NCBI RefSeq assembly: GCF_963666675.1
Contig: NZ_OY762929.1
Coordinates: forward strand, 1,240,001-1,304,000
DNA: 64,000 nt
Reading direction: 5' to 3'
From: an uncultured Desulfobacter sp.
GTDB lineage: Bacteria; Desulfobacterota; Desulfobacteria; Desulfobacterales; Desulfobacteraceae
Both the position numbers and the translations under genes were made by a program. The notes under the pieces are model-generated. The model was not told the origin of the DNA. It did not search any database and saw only the letters and a list, made by a program, of their open reading frames with translations. Below are positions 51,123 to 60,367 of this stretch, one piece after another (the first letter of the stretch is position 1; every line of letters starts with the position of its first letter).

Positions 51123-52304
51123 ATGGATGCAGACCTGAAAGGGAAAATATCAGGGGAAGTAAAATCAATCAGAGTGGCCGTGGTGGTCCCTAAGTACGGG
51201 TTGATCGGCGGGGCTGAAAATTTTGTTTTCCAGCTAACCGAACGGGTTGCCTCATTTGAGGATATCACCGTTGATGTTTTTGCCAATAAATGGCGCAAAG
51301 GGGATGCGCCGATTCAGTTTCATAAAATCTGGACAATACCCTTTCCCAGGTTCCTTGAGCCTTTAAGCTTTGCATTGGGCGCCTATTTTCAAACCAGAAA
51401 ATTTGATCTTATCCATAGCCACGATAGAGTTTTTGCCATGGATATTTTCACCTTTCACGGGATTCCCCACACGATCTGGGTCAATGATATACAGCACAGG
51501 CACCTCCCTCGTCTGGTGGATTTCATGATCACCTGGATTGAAAGGGTGGGTATTACCCGTCACCGTTTGAAAAAGATATTGCCGGTTTCATCCATTGCGG
51601 CCCAGGCGCTTAAACAGTGCTATCCGATGCTTGGGACAAAGATTGATATCATGCCGCCTGGTATTGCCGCCGATTATTATCAGGCGTTTGACAGGGACGA
51701 AGAACGAAAACAAATTAGGCTGAAGTATGACGTGTCGCCACACGAAACAGTACTCCTTTTTGTTGGGATGAATTTTGAAATTAAAAATCTTGATCTGGTA
51801 TTAGAAAGCCTGTCTATTTTTTCAAGCCGTGGCGGCAGGAATTTAAAGCTTTTGGTTGTTGGCAAAGGCAATGAAAAAAAATACCGCAAAACGGCCAAAC
51901 GTCTTGGGATCGAGGATCTCGTCAGGTTTTGCGGGCCTGCCGACATTGTACAGCCATTTTATCTGGCCGCAGACCTGTTTATCATGCCTTCGTTTTACGA
52001 CACCTTTGGTATGGTTGTTCTGGAGGCAATGCTTGCCGGTCTGCCCCCAATCATCTCGGCTACCGTCGGTGCAAAGGATCTTGTCGACCATTCATGTGGT
52101 TTTGTGTTGCCTGATACCTCCTGTCCTGAATTGGCAGCCAATATTTTTGAGCAACTGCAACAGGCTGATATCCGGAAGGAATTGGGGCAAAACGCCGTTA
52201 AAAAGGCAAAGGATTATTTTTGGGGCGAACTGGCGCACAGAATGGCTGATAACTACAGATCTGTTTTTCTTATGAAACAGGCGCAAGAAAAGGATGAAAT
52301 ATAA
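51123..52304 (+). CDS. GT4 glycosyltransferase (WaaG-like)
   Basis: A 393-residue GT-B enzyme. N-terminal acceptor domain with YGLIGGAENFVFQLTERV near 23-40, a DLIHSHDRVFAMDIFTFHG stretch near 97-115, and a C-terminal donor domain with LLFVGMNFEIKNL near 212 and the E-x7-E motif in SFYDTFGMVVLEAMLAGLP near 290-308. This is the pattern of LPS core alpha-glucosyltransferases. It is the last plus-strand gene before a convergent run of three. Confidence 0.88.
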   Translation: MDADLKGKISGEVKSIRVAVVVPKYGLIGGAENFVFQLTERVASFEDITVDVFANKWRKGDAPIQFHKIWTIPFPRFLEPLSFALGAYFQTRKFDLIHSHDRVFAMDIFTFHGIPHTIWVNDIQHRHLPRLVDFMITWIERVGITRHRLKKILPVSSIAAQALKQCYPMLGTKIDIMPPGIAADYYQAFDRDEERKQIRLKYDVSPHETVLLFVGMNFEIKNLDLVLESLSIFSSRGGRNLKLLVVGKGNEKKYRKTAKRLGIEDLVRFCGPADIVQPFYLAADLFIMPSFYDTFGMVVLEAMLAGLPPIISATVGAKDLVDHSCGFVLPDTSCPELAANIFEQLQQADIRKELGQNAVKKAKDYFWGELAHRMADNYRSVFLMKQAQEKDEI

Positions 52305-52374
52305 AAAATATATACTGTGTTGTTGATATTTAAGGATGCGCTTAATTGACAAAGCTTTAATCTTTGTTCCGCAT

Positions 52375-53541
52375 TTACACGCCGGCAAGGACGCCTAAAA
52401 TAGAAAAAATTTTTTCAAATCGACTTTCCCAGGTATGCCGGCGAATGGCGACATCATACCCTTGACATCGTATTTTCTCACGTTCCTCGTCATTGCTGAG
52501 ATAAAAATTGAGTTTTTCCACAAGATCATCAAAATTATGGTAAGTTGCTATCTCTTTGCCGGGTAAAAAGCATCTTTCAAGTTCCTCATTGTGCTCGGTG
52601 AGGTAAAACCCCCCACTCATCGGTATTTCAAAATCCCTTCCTTTAAGGCAAAAGGTTTCATTCAATCCTGCAACACCACCAAAGCCCAGGTTGATCTTGC
52701 TGCGGGAGTACATCTTCACCATCTCTTTCGTTGACAGGGGGCCTGCGGGCCAATTATAGCCATAAGCCTCGATTGGAATGCCTTTTTCTCTAAGTTTATT
52801 GATGATAACAGGCCTGTTTCCATAACACTGCCCCACAAAAGAAACATCAATGTCTTGATTAACATAATACGGTTTATGAATTTCCGGATTCCCGCCTTCG
52901 GGCATATAAATGGGCGAAGCCCCTTCTACAACGTACTTAACGATCGCATCCTCGGTGCTTGTCCAGCACAGATGACAAAACCGACAGATATCTCGCACCC
53001 CCATGGACCGACCGTTCCGTATTTTCCCGACAAATGATTCCTTATCATTTAAGGCCAGGTTGATAATCGGCACGCCTGAAGATGCAATTCTCTTTAAGGT
53101 GTCCGGGTAGACCGTTTCTCCTGAAAGATAGGTAAAGATGACATCAATGTTTTCTGTATGTACCCACTGTGCCACCCTTTGAATAAGATCGGTGTTCATC
53201 CGCCTTTTATATTTTTTGTGCCAGTTTTTTTCATCTTGTTGGTTAAATTCAGCAAACCAGTCATAATGGATGACCCGGCCAAATTTTTCAAGGGAGGGCA
53301 AGAGGGCTTCATTTTCCCAATTATAGTGGTGGTAAATGGCCAGGATGGATAGTTCCCCTTTTTCCTTGCCGGTAATGTGAGGAAAAAGATTCGCATATTT
53401 TTTGCGCAACTCATTTTCCGTGGGCGTTTGCAACCCATGCTTGGTAAAGAGCTGTTTGTAAGAAAGATTCTCTTTTTCAAGTCGCTTGTTGTTACGGAAA
53501 CGTCTTAATTGTCGACGATACTTTTTGAAGGGATCAACCAT
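52375..53541 (-). CDS. CgeB/GT1-like glycosyltransferase
   Basis: A 388-residue protein with a basic N-terminus (KKYRRQLRRFRNNKRLEKE), a domain with IYHHYNWENEALLPSLEKFG near 69-88, and a C-terminal half of the PF13524 type: DVSFVGQCYGNRPVII near 232, AYGYNWP, YSRSKINLGFGG near 280 and RDFEIPMSGGFYLTEHNEELERCFLPGKEI broken across 297-325. It belongs to the CgeB-like glycosyltransferases seen in O-antigen and spore-coat loci. It has a six-bp gap after the 312-residue gene upstream. Confidence 0.75.
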   Translation of the reverse strand: MVDPFKKYRRQLRRFRNNKRLEKENLSYKQLFTKHGLQTPTENELRKKYANLFPHITGKEKGELSILAIYHHYNWENEALLPSLEKFGRVIHYDWFAEFNQQDEKNWHKKYKRRMNTDLIQRVAQWVHTENIDVIFTYLSGETVYPDTLKRIASSGVPIINLALNDKESFVGKIRNGRSMGVRDICRFCHLCWTSTEDAIVKYVVEGASPIYMPEGGNPEIHKPYYVNQDIDVSFVGQCYGNRPVIINKLREKGIPIEAYGYNWPAGPLSTKEMVKMYSRSKINLGFGGVAGLNETFCLKGRDFEIPMSGGFYLTEHNEELERCFLPGKEIATYHNFDDLVEKLNFYLSNDEEREKIRCQGYDVAIRRHTWESRFEKIFSILGVLAGV

Positions 53542-53546
53542 AAATC

Positions 53547-54485
53547 CTAATTCTCAAGACCTTTATCCCATAGTGTAAACATCCTGTCTCCGTTGGATTT
53601 GTCTTCACGGGAGTTCATCATGTTAAGAATATGCCCACCATCAATGGCAGGAATATTAAATTTTTTAGAGACATCAACCGCCACAAGCAAAGCACCGATA
53701 CCCGCCCCGACAAGACAGATTTCAGTATCAGATGGAATCATTTCAAAAACCTCGTCTCTCATACTTGCCCACTGGGTGGCAACATAAGCGGGGGGGATGT
53801 TTGCAAAGCTGATATCCGGTTTGCTCTGCAATTTTTTGAACCAATTATGCACAGCCTGCTTGTCAAAGGTCGAGTTGATGATGCAGAGTTTTTTTCCATC
53901 AATACTTTGTGCAAAACGTTTTGAGGAAAGGTAGGCATAGATTACATAAAAAGGAAGATAGTTCTCGCTTGTCAAGATGATCTGGTTCTCATTAAGGAAT
54001 TGCAGAAATCGTAACGATAAGCTGCTCCCATCCTTTTTTTTGTCGAAAAAAAACAAAAATTTTCTGGGGGGCTTGCTGTTCCCAGGGTGAATCAATGGTG
54101 CAATCAGCCCATGTTGTGATAAAAAACGGATGTATTCTGCATGGTTCGGTAGGGCGTTTTTGATGGATTTTTTTGACTCTGCTTGTTTATACAGACCATT
54201 GCACTGCAGGCTCTTGGCATAGAAGGCGTATTCGCCGTCTGCGAATCTTACTACAGGTGTGGCAATGTTTTGATCCATTCCCTTGACAATTCTGCTGTGG
54301 AGGCGCTGGAAGTAATCATCTCCTGTCCCTACGCTGCTGTGAAAAATGCAATGTTCCTCAATGCGCATCTGTTCCCCGAAATGTTCGATGACAGGGGCGT
54401 TATCGAGCCCTGGTATTTCAAGATGCGTAAAGGCAAATCCAGTGCTCAGCAGTGCCCCTAATGTCTTTTGCTGGTATGCGTTCAT
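53547..54485 (-). CDS. Possible GT-D-fold (DUF1792-like) protein of the O-antigen locus
   Basis: A 312-residue protein. The stretch PVVRFADGEYAFY near 97-109 resembles the conserved RFGDGE motif of GT-D glycosyltransferases (DUF1792), and EICLVGAGIGALLVAVDVSKKF followed by AIDGGHILNM near 255-290 fits the end of that fold, where a GHID-like motif occurs. No signal peptide. Its position between a CgeB-like glycosyltransferase and an O-antigen ligase supports a sugar-transfer role. The assignment is by motif only and may be wrong. Confidence 0.5.
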   Translation of the reverse strand: MNAYQQKTLGALLSTGFAFTHLEIPGLDNAPVIEHFGEQMRIEEHCIFHSSVGTGDDYFQRLHSRIVKGMDQNIATPVVRFADGEYAFYAKSLQCNGLYKQAESKKSIKNALPNHAEYIRFLSQHGLIAPLIHPGNSKPPRKFLFFFDKKKDGSSLSLRFLQFLNENQIILTSENYLPFYVIYAYLSSKRFAQSIDGKKLCIINSTFDKQAVHNWFKKLQSKPDISFANIPPAYVATQWASMRDEVFEMIPSDTEICLVGAGIGALLVAVDVSKKFNIPAIDGGHILNMMNSREDKSNGDRMFTLWDKGLEN

Positions 54486-54595
54486 AAACCCCTTTCCTGC
54501 AAGATGTTATCGGCTTGTCTTTGAATACACCGGACAACCGTATCCCACAAGTGTTTTTCTGTAATGTTGTAGCGGTGGATAAGCATTGTTTCCCA

Positions 54596-55960
54596 TCAAG
54601 CATCATTTGGCTGATTGCGCTGCATGGAAAGTGCAGATCCCATCCCTAGAAAAGTAAAAAAAATGGTATGGAAGATATGGTTGCCATCCGGTTCCACGGC
54701 AGCGATAAAAATGATACCACAACAGGCAGTTAGCGTTGTCACCCCCCAGAACTGATTCGGTTTGTTTAACTTGTCCCGGGCCACCCGCCAGGTGTTTCTC
54801 ACATACACCCCAAACAGCATCAGAAAAATTACCCCGCCGATGATTCCTGTGCGTACTGTAATGCTTGCGAAAATATTGTGGGGCGCACCGATGTTGGTCA
54901 CCCCTCTTTGGGAATTTTTTTTCAGGTCATCCAGTTCTTTGCTATTAAACCCTTCAAAACCATATCCGATCCCAAAGAGCGGGTATTGTTTTATAATTTC
55001 AATGGAAGAGAATAAAAGCAGCACCCGCGGTGCGTTTATAAAATTTGAAGGCCGAAATTTTTTTTTCACAGGGCTGAAAGAGAATACAATTAAAAGAAGC
55101 ATTAGTAACACAACACCGATTTTCCAGTTCTTGAAAAAAAAACCAGATAAAATTACCAGAAAAAAACCAATTGAGGTTGCCCTGGACTGGGTGATAATTG
55201 TAAGAAGAAAGAAGACGGAGATCGCTAATACCATGAAAGTCTGCATTTTTTTCTTGTTTTTTATAGATGCAGGTTGGAAAAGGAATTTAACAGCCAAGGC
55301 CTCTGCCGGTACCAGTAGGAACCCCACCCAGTTCACCGGCATTTCCGGTAGATCCGTGCGCAGTTTTATCTGTATCGAATGCCTATCTAAAAAAAAATGT
55401 TTATATAAAAGATAAGTAGAGATAAGAAAAGCAGATAAAATTATAAGTTTTCCTAAAATTTCCATCCTGTCTTTTTGCTGCAAAATAAAAACCAGAATAA
55501 CATAAAAAAACAAATACCTGATAAGATAGGTATGGAAATCATGGATGCTGTTACCAACGTTTATGGACAGAAAGAGTCCTAAAAATGCCCAGAATGTAAA
55601 CAGCAATAACAGTTTAATAAGTGGTACTTTTTGTATGTCAGTGATGGCCAGACGTTTCTGAATTAAAACAAGCACGAAGCTCAAAAATCCGCCATAAAGA
55701 AAAAGGCCCTTAGCAAAGGTCATGTGAGGGAAAGGCGTCAGAAAAATATAAGCAAATAGACAGGAACATATAATGGTTTCCAAGATTGATCCGTCGACTC
55801 CATGGGTATGGGACTGTTTTGTATTGGCGCCAAGCCCCTCAATGTTGTTTGAGTTTGGGTCCGTAGATTTTGTTTGTTCTTTTTTTTTATTATTAATCTG
55901 ATCTATTCTATCTGTTCCCATTTCTTCTGTTGCCTGTTTTTCATTTTTCAAATTTGACAT
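54596..55960 (-). CDS. O-antigen ligase/polymerase (WaaL/Wzy family)
   Basis: A 454-residue membrane protein with about eleven to twelve helices after a polar, Asn/Lys-rich N-terminus of 60 residues. The PF04932 region shows ITQSRATSIGFFLVILSGF near 260-278, a large periplasmic loop and the histidine motif GAPHNIFASITVRTGIIGG near 353-371. It joins O-antigen to lipid A-core or polymerises repeat units; the two roles cannot be told apart by sequence reading. It starts the minus-strand run that ends at 52375. Confidence 0.8.
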   Translation of the reverse strand: MSNLKNEKQATEEMGTDRIDQINNKKKEQTKSTDPNSNNIEGLGANTKQSHTHGVDGSILETIICSCLFAYIFLTPFPHMTFAKGLFLYGGFLSFVLVLIQKRLAITDIQKVPLIKLLLLFTFWAFLGLFLSINVGNSIHDFHTYLIRYLFFYVILVFILQQKDRMEILGKLIILSAFLISTYLLYKHFFLDRHSIQIKLRTDLPEMPVNWVGFLLVPAEALAVKFLFQPASIKNKKKMQTFMVLAISVFFLLTIITQSRATSIGFFLVILSGFFFKNWKIGVVLLMLLLIVFSFSPVKKKFRPSNFINAPRVLLLFSSIEIIKQYPLFGIGYGFEGFNSKELDDLKKNSQRGVTNIGAPHNIFASITVRTGIIGGVIFLMLFGVYVRNTWRVARDKLNKPNQFWGVTTLTACCGIIFIAAVEPDGNHIFHTIFFTFLGMGSALSMQRNQPNDA

Positions 55961-56309
55961 ATAAATGCTTTTTACCTAAAAGTTGCAGTGATATTTTGAA
56001 AGACGTTCAAATTCAATGAGTTATTAAGCTTTCGAACTCACCAGCTTTTTGATAAACGATCAACAAATACACTGTGTTGCTATGAGCTTGCATTTTTTAG
56101 GTTTTAAAGATACTAATGCGATTTTTTGGTTTACAAGCCCGACATATTTTCAATAATGAGTGGTGATTTTTGTGTTGAGATTTTCTAAGTATACATTGTT
56201 TTCATGTTCAATCAATTTTTCAGAGAGCTTTTTACACCATTTAAAAGATGGCAGATAGATTTTTTTTAGCGCTCAGCCTTTATACTCAAGGTTGGGGAAA
56301 AGAGAAGAC
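55961..56309. other. Intergenic region left of the insertion sequence
   Basis: About 350 bp of A+T-rich sequence with no convincing gene. It should contain the promoter of the O-antigen ligase run. Two small palindromes occur at 55996-56010 (TTGAA-N5-TTCAA) and 56018-56039 (GAGTT...AACTC); the second partly resembles the hairpin ends of the repeats at 32954-33078. Confidence 0.4.
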
Positions 56310-56314
56310 TGGCA

Positions 56315-57961
56315 CCTAAAAAATGCAGCGCTTAATATGAGCTAAAAAATCAGCCCGGAATTTCTCCGCCAGTCATTTTTTTACAGCAAGACGAGCAGAT
56401 TTTGTTGGAACCGGGGCCGCACTGCTAAATTTTACACAGCATAAAACGACATTTTGATTCCAACCAAGTTAAAAAAACGAAGTTTAAAGGCACCAGTCCA
56501 TTGGTTCATCCTTCTCTTTACAATTTATATTACGCCCAAGGAGATACCCGATGTGTCAGGCAAAATCCAATTGTATGATTGATCTCTCCAGGCTCTGCCA
56601 CCGCTCCTTGTATACATAATTCTTGGATAATCGTAATTTCCATTGTCTACTTCTGGTCATTAATCGTGCTGGCACGTTAATAAGGCACATCCGGATAGTA
56701 TTCGGCTCTTTATTGAAGCCGTCTTCATTATTTAACCATATCATCCATACCAATAGATTGTATGCCAAAATTGAAGTTTGAAAAATGGCCGAATTTGCCC
56801 AAAAGTCCTGTGTCAGTATGCTACCCGATGCCATCTGATTTTTACACCACTCAATCCAGTTTTCACTTGTCGCCCGCTGCCCATATTTTTTATGGGTGGC
56901 CCATGGGCTCAAGTTCAAATTTGAGACGTAGCAAAAATAATCGTATTCATATTTTTTTGATTCAAACAAAGCACTTTCTTCCACCGTCTCCTCAGTGAGT
57001 AGCCTAACAGCCACAAAAGTTCTGGATTTTGACCATCCCGAACATTTGTATTCAAATTTAGAACTTTCATATCCTGGCCGGCCTGCAATCTTCCGCCAAG
57101 ATTGCTTTTCCAAAAGGGCAGTGATGCCTCGAAGATTGACTTTGATCAAATATTGGCAGTCCTTTGACTCAAGCAGATCAAGCAAGGCGCCATCAAAAAA
57201 TGCACTATCAGCTCGTACAAACACTTTCCACACCCGTTTGGGTAATTTGGCAAAGCATTCCTTCATGAAATCAACACTGCCATTGGCTGAATAGGCGCTG
57301 CCTGTACGGAACCAATTATGGAGGCACTCTCGATTCTCTGCCACAAAGCAAAGGAGAGGATGGTAGCTTCTTTGACCTTTCTTTTTTGAGTTAAACCCTT
57401 TAGCAGCACCTTCCTGCTTCCCGTATACACCTCGGACAGAAGAATCCATATCGAGGGTAACTCTCCCAAACCACTTTTTACCCCATGCTTTATTTCGGGC
57501 CAAAGATTCTGCATCGGATAACTCCTTGCAGTGTTTTGCGGAAAAAAGTTTAAATATACGGCCAAAGGAGGTGCTCACGGGAAACTTATCCCATCTAAAA
57601 AGCGCCCTGAGAACTTCATCGGATCTAAGAATAGCCATATGACTCATATGCTTCGCCCCTGCCAGGACACCAAAAACGAGCATCATCACTATGTCACTTA
57701 CCTGGTACTCTGCGCTGGCTCCTCTTTCTATAGTCAGGAGCTCGGATAAAATTTTAGGAAGCCCTAATTTTTCTGAAAATCTACCAAGGTTAACCAGCCC
57801 AGCATTGCCGGTAAGATTTTTTTCAGAAAATTCAGTATGAAATACCCTCATCATAATGGTGACCTTAGTTATAGTTATCAAAATGATGAAATCATACTAT
57901 AAAATAAGGGTATTTGGAACTATTCTATGTCAAGTAAGACATGCAGATTGCATCTTTTAGG
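56315..57961. mobile_element. IS1380-like insertion sequence, intact ends and target duplication
   Basis: A 1647-bp element. The left end CCTAAAAAATGCA (56315-56327) and the right end (57949-57961, reverse complement CCTAAAAGATGCA) form a 13-bp inverted repeat with one mismatch. Both are flanked by the direct repeat TGGCA (56310-56314 and 57962-57966), a target-site duplication. One transposase gene fills the element. The insertion lies in the gap between the O-antigen ligase and UDP-xylose synthase genes and breaks no recognisable gene. Confidence 0.9.
56556..57854 (-). CDS. IS1380-family transposase
   Basis: A 432-residue DDE transposase. Likely catalytic residues are in TLDMDSSVRGVYGKQ near 129-143, FVRADSAFFDGALLD near 218-232 and an E in SENWIEWCKN near 330, as in IS1380 enzymes. 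SDIVMMLVFGVLAGAKHMSH near 52-71 is a typical N-terminal region. The ATG at 57854 has AAGGT seven nt upstream; an in-frame TTG nine codons earlier is less likely. Reading frame intact, so the element may be active. Confidence 0.88.
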   Translation of the reverse strand: MMRVFHTEFSEKNLTGNAGLVNLGRFSEKLGLPKILSELLTIERGASAEYQVSDIVMMLVFGVLAGAKHMSHMAILRSDEVLRALFRWDKFPVSTSFGRIFKLFSAKHCKELSDAESLARNKAWGKKWFGRVTLDMDSSVRGVYGKQEGAAKGFNSKKKGQRSYHPLLCFVAENRECLHNWFRTGSAYSANGSVDFMKECFAKLPKRVWKVFVRADSAFFDGALLDLLESKDCQYLIKVNLRGITALLEKQSWRKIAGRPGYESSKFEYKCSGWSKSRTFVAVRLLTEETVEESALFESKKYEYDYFCYVSNLNLSPWATHKKYGQRATSENWIEWCKNQMASGSILTQDFWANSAIFQTSILAYNLLVWMIWLNNEDGFNKEPNTIRMCLINVPARLMTRSRQWKLRLSKNYVYKERWQSLERSIIQLDFA

Positions 57962-57966
57962 TGGCA

Positions 57967-58192
57967 CACATAAATAACAAAAGGCTCTTATGGCTGGCTT
58001 TAGCCCTTTTCTTTTCAGTTGATTTGTAATGATTCGTTTGGTAGACTTCTCTTTTATTGTAGGTTCTGCTAAATAGTTGTTTAGAAAACAGGACTACAGC
58101 GTTTGATGAAATGAACCAGCCTTTCAAAATGGTAATGTAATCGCGTAGTATTATGACATACAACCTGAAAATTTAAATTAAAAAATATCCCA
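57967..58192. other. Region right of the insertion sequence, upstream of UDP-xylose synthase
   Basis: About 225 bp of A+T-rich sequence with no convincing gene. By position it carries the promoter of the UDP-glucuronate decarboxylase gene. No standard promoter or terminator stands out. Confidence 0.4.
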
Positions 58193-59164
58193 ATGTACAA
58201 TTTTCAACGAAAACGGGTCATGGTGACTGGTGGTGCTGGATTTCTTGGCTCTCATCTTTGCCGGCGCCTGCTGAATGACGGCCATGATGTTCTGTGCGTA
58301 GATAATTTTTATACCGGAACAAAAGATAACATCGTTCATCTATTCGATAACCACCATTTTGAGTTTATGCGTCATGATGTGACATTCCCCTTGTATATTG
58401 AGGTGGATGAAATATACAATCTGGCCTGTCCTGCTTCACCGATTCACTACCAGTTCGATCCGGTACAGACAACCAAAACCAGTGTTCACGGGGCCATAAA
58501 CATGTTGGGACTGGCCAAGCGGGTAAAAGCAAAAATTTTCCAGGCATCTACCAGCGAGGTCTATGGTGACCCGCAGATTCATCCGCAAACGGAATCCTAC
58601 TGGGGGCATGTTAATCCCATCGGCAGGCGTTCTTGTTATGACGAGGGAAAACGATGTGCCGAGACCCTTTTTTTTGACTACCACCGTCAGCACAACATGC
58701 GCATTAAGGTCGCCCGCATTTTCAACACCTATGGCCCGAATATGCACCCTGATGACGGCCGGGTTGTGTCAAATTTCATCATGCAGGCATTGCAAAATAA
58801 AGCCATCACGGTTTATGGAGATGGGAGTCAAAGCCGTTCTTTTTGCTATGTTGATGATTTGATTGAGCTGTTTGTGCGCGTCATGGATTCATCTGATGAG
58901 TTCACGGGGCCGGTCAATATGGGTAACCCCGGTGAATTTACAATTCTAGAACTGGCAGAAAAGGTGATCGAGCTCACCAACTCTAAATCTGAAATTATTT
59001 TTAAGCCTCTTCCGTCCGATGATCCCCAGCAACGTAAACCTGATATAACCCTTGCCCGTGAAAAATTCGGCTGGGAGCCAAAGATTAAGCTTGAAGAGGG
59101 GCTCGGAAAAACCATTTCTTATTTTGACCGGTTCATCAACATGCGTGGGGCAGATGCCAGATAG
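58193..59164 (+). CDS. UDP-glucuronate decarboxylase (UDP-xylose synthase)
   Basis: A 323-residue extended short-chain dehydrogenase: VTGGAGFLGSHLCRRLL at 11-27, LACPASPIHYQ near 80-90, FQASTSEVYGDP near 116-127, the catalytic YDEGKR near 146-151, and RIFNTYGPNMHPDDGRVVSN near 177-196. These are the marks of UXS, which turns UDP-glucuronate into UDP-xylose and CO2. No UDP-glucose dehydrogenase lies in the window, so the substrate must come from elsewhere. Just downstream of the insertion sequence and convergent to a heptosyltransferase gene. Confidence 0.93.
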   Translation: MYNFQRKRVMVTGGAGFLGSHLCRRLLNDGHDVLCVDNFYTGTKDNIVHLFDNHHFEFMRHDVTFPLYIEVDEIYNLACPASPIHYQFDPVQTTKTSVHGAINMLGLAKRVKAKIFQASTSEVYGDPQIHPQTESYWGHVNPIGRRSCYDEGKRCAETLFFDYHRQHNMRIKVARIFNTYGPNMHPDDGRVVSNFIMQALQNKAITVYGDGSQSRSFCYVDDLIELFVRVMDSSDEFTGPVNMGNPGEFTILELAEKVIELTNSKSEIIFKPLPSDDPQQRKPDITLAREKFGWEPKIKLEEGLGKTISYFDRFINMRGADAR

Positions 59165-59227
59165 CATACATAAGAACATTTTAAAATATGCCGGTGATTA
59201 AGAATGTCTTTTTAGGTGTTTAGTCTG

Positions 59228-60367
59228 TTATTTTTGAGCGGCGGCGAGCAGCTTCGTGCAGCAGTTTTTAACATCAAAGACTGATATAGTGTTCATACAT
59301 TCTTCGGCGTTTCGGGTTTTCGGGCATGTTCGTTTAAAGCAAGGGCTACAGGCAACATTTGATCGCACCACCATACAGGTGTCGCCAAAGGGACCTGTGC
59401 GCCAGGGCGCGGTGGCACCAAATATGGCCACCACCAGTGTGTTCAAGGCAGCAGCAAGGTGCATGGGGCCTGTGTCTGTTGTGACAAGCAAGTCGCTGCA
59501 TTGATATAAGGCAGCAAGGGTTTTAAGGGTGGTTTTTCCGGCTAAATTTACACTGGGCTCTTTCATTTTTGAGCGAATGGTTTCAATTGCCCGGCTGTCC
59601 TGCGGCCCGCCGGTGAAAACAATGTCCGCGCCACAGGTTTTTGAAAGTTCATCGGCCAATTCTGCGAATTTGGCGTTGTCCCATAGTTTGGTCTCCCAGG
59701 TTGCCTGGGGGTTGATACAGAAAAGTTTCCGGGCGCCTGTGATGCCTTTTTGTGCCAGAATGCGGCTGATCAAGATACGCTCCTGGTGTTGTATCGGTAA
59801 ATTGTAAACCACGTCAGGAGCCGGAACTCCCATGGCTTCCAGAAACAACAGGCCGCGTTTCAAGGCGTGGACTTCCATGTCAATCGCCGGAATATGCTCG
59901 TTATAGAACAGGTGGCTTCCTTCCGCATGCTGCATTCCCTTTGCAAAACCGATTTTTCTTTTCCCCTTTGACAAAAGAACCATGGCAGCGCTTTTTAGAA
60001 GGGTCTGAAAATCTATGACCATATCATAGCGGGTATCACGAAGGGTTTTGATGAAGCCATACAGACCCTTAAGCCCTGCTTTCCAGTGCCGCGACTTGAG
60101 TTGTCTTACCCAGTGCTTGCGGCGGGACAGGATGACCCGGTCCAGGGCAGGATGCCCCATGACAATATCTGCCGCAGCTTCTTCCACGAGCCAGGTGATC
60201 TGGGCATTGGGGTAGTGGGTGCGCAGCGCATTGAGTGCCGGAAGGGTGTGGATGACATCGCCTATGGCACTCATTTTGACAATCAGGATTTTAGGGTTCC
60301 TGTTCCGGGGACGCCTGCATTTGTGGACACTGTCACCAGTGGTTTCTCTGTTTCTACTTATGTACAC
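59228..60367 (-). CDS. GT9 heptosyltransferase
   Basis: A 379-residue GT-B enzyme: ILIVKMSAIGDVIHTLPALNAL near 28-49, VIDFQTLLKSAAMVLLSKGKRKIGF near 118-140, INPQATWETKLW near 222 and the donor site NLAGKTTLKTLAALYQCSDL...VTTDTGPMHLAAALNTL near 275-313, then a Cys motif ACSPCFKRTC near 342. It adds heptose to the LPS inner core, probably as the first transferase (WaaC-like). The GTG start at 60367 overlaps waaF by 14 nt; the first 25 residues are basic and may not all be translated. Confidence 0.87.
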   Translation of the reverse strand: MYISRNRETTGDSVHKCRRPRNRNPKILIVKMSAIGDVIHTLPALNALRTHYPNAQITWLVEEAAADIVMGHPALDRVILSRRKHWVRQLKSRHWKAGLKGLYGFIKTLRDTRYDMVIDFQTLLKSAAMVLLSKGKRKIGFAKGMQHAEGSHLFYNEHIPAIDMEVHALKRGLLFLEAMGVPAPDVVYNLPIQHQERILISRILAQKGITGARKLFCINPQATWETKLWDNAKFAELADELSKTCGADIVFTGGPQDSRAIETIRSKMKEPSVNLAGKTTLKTLAALYQCSDLLVTTDTGPMHLAAALNTLVVAIFGATAPWRTGPFGDTCMVVRSNVACSPCFKRTCPKTRNAEECMNTISVFDVKNCCTKLLAAAQK

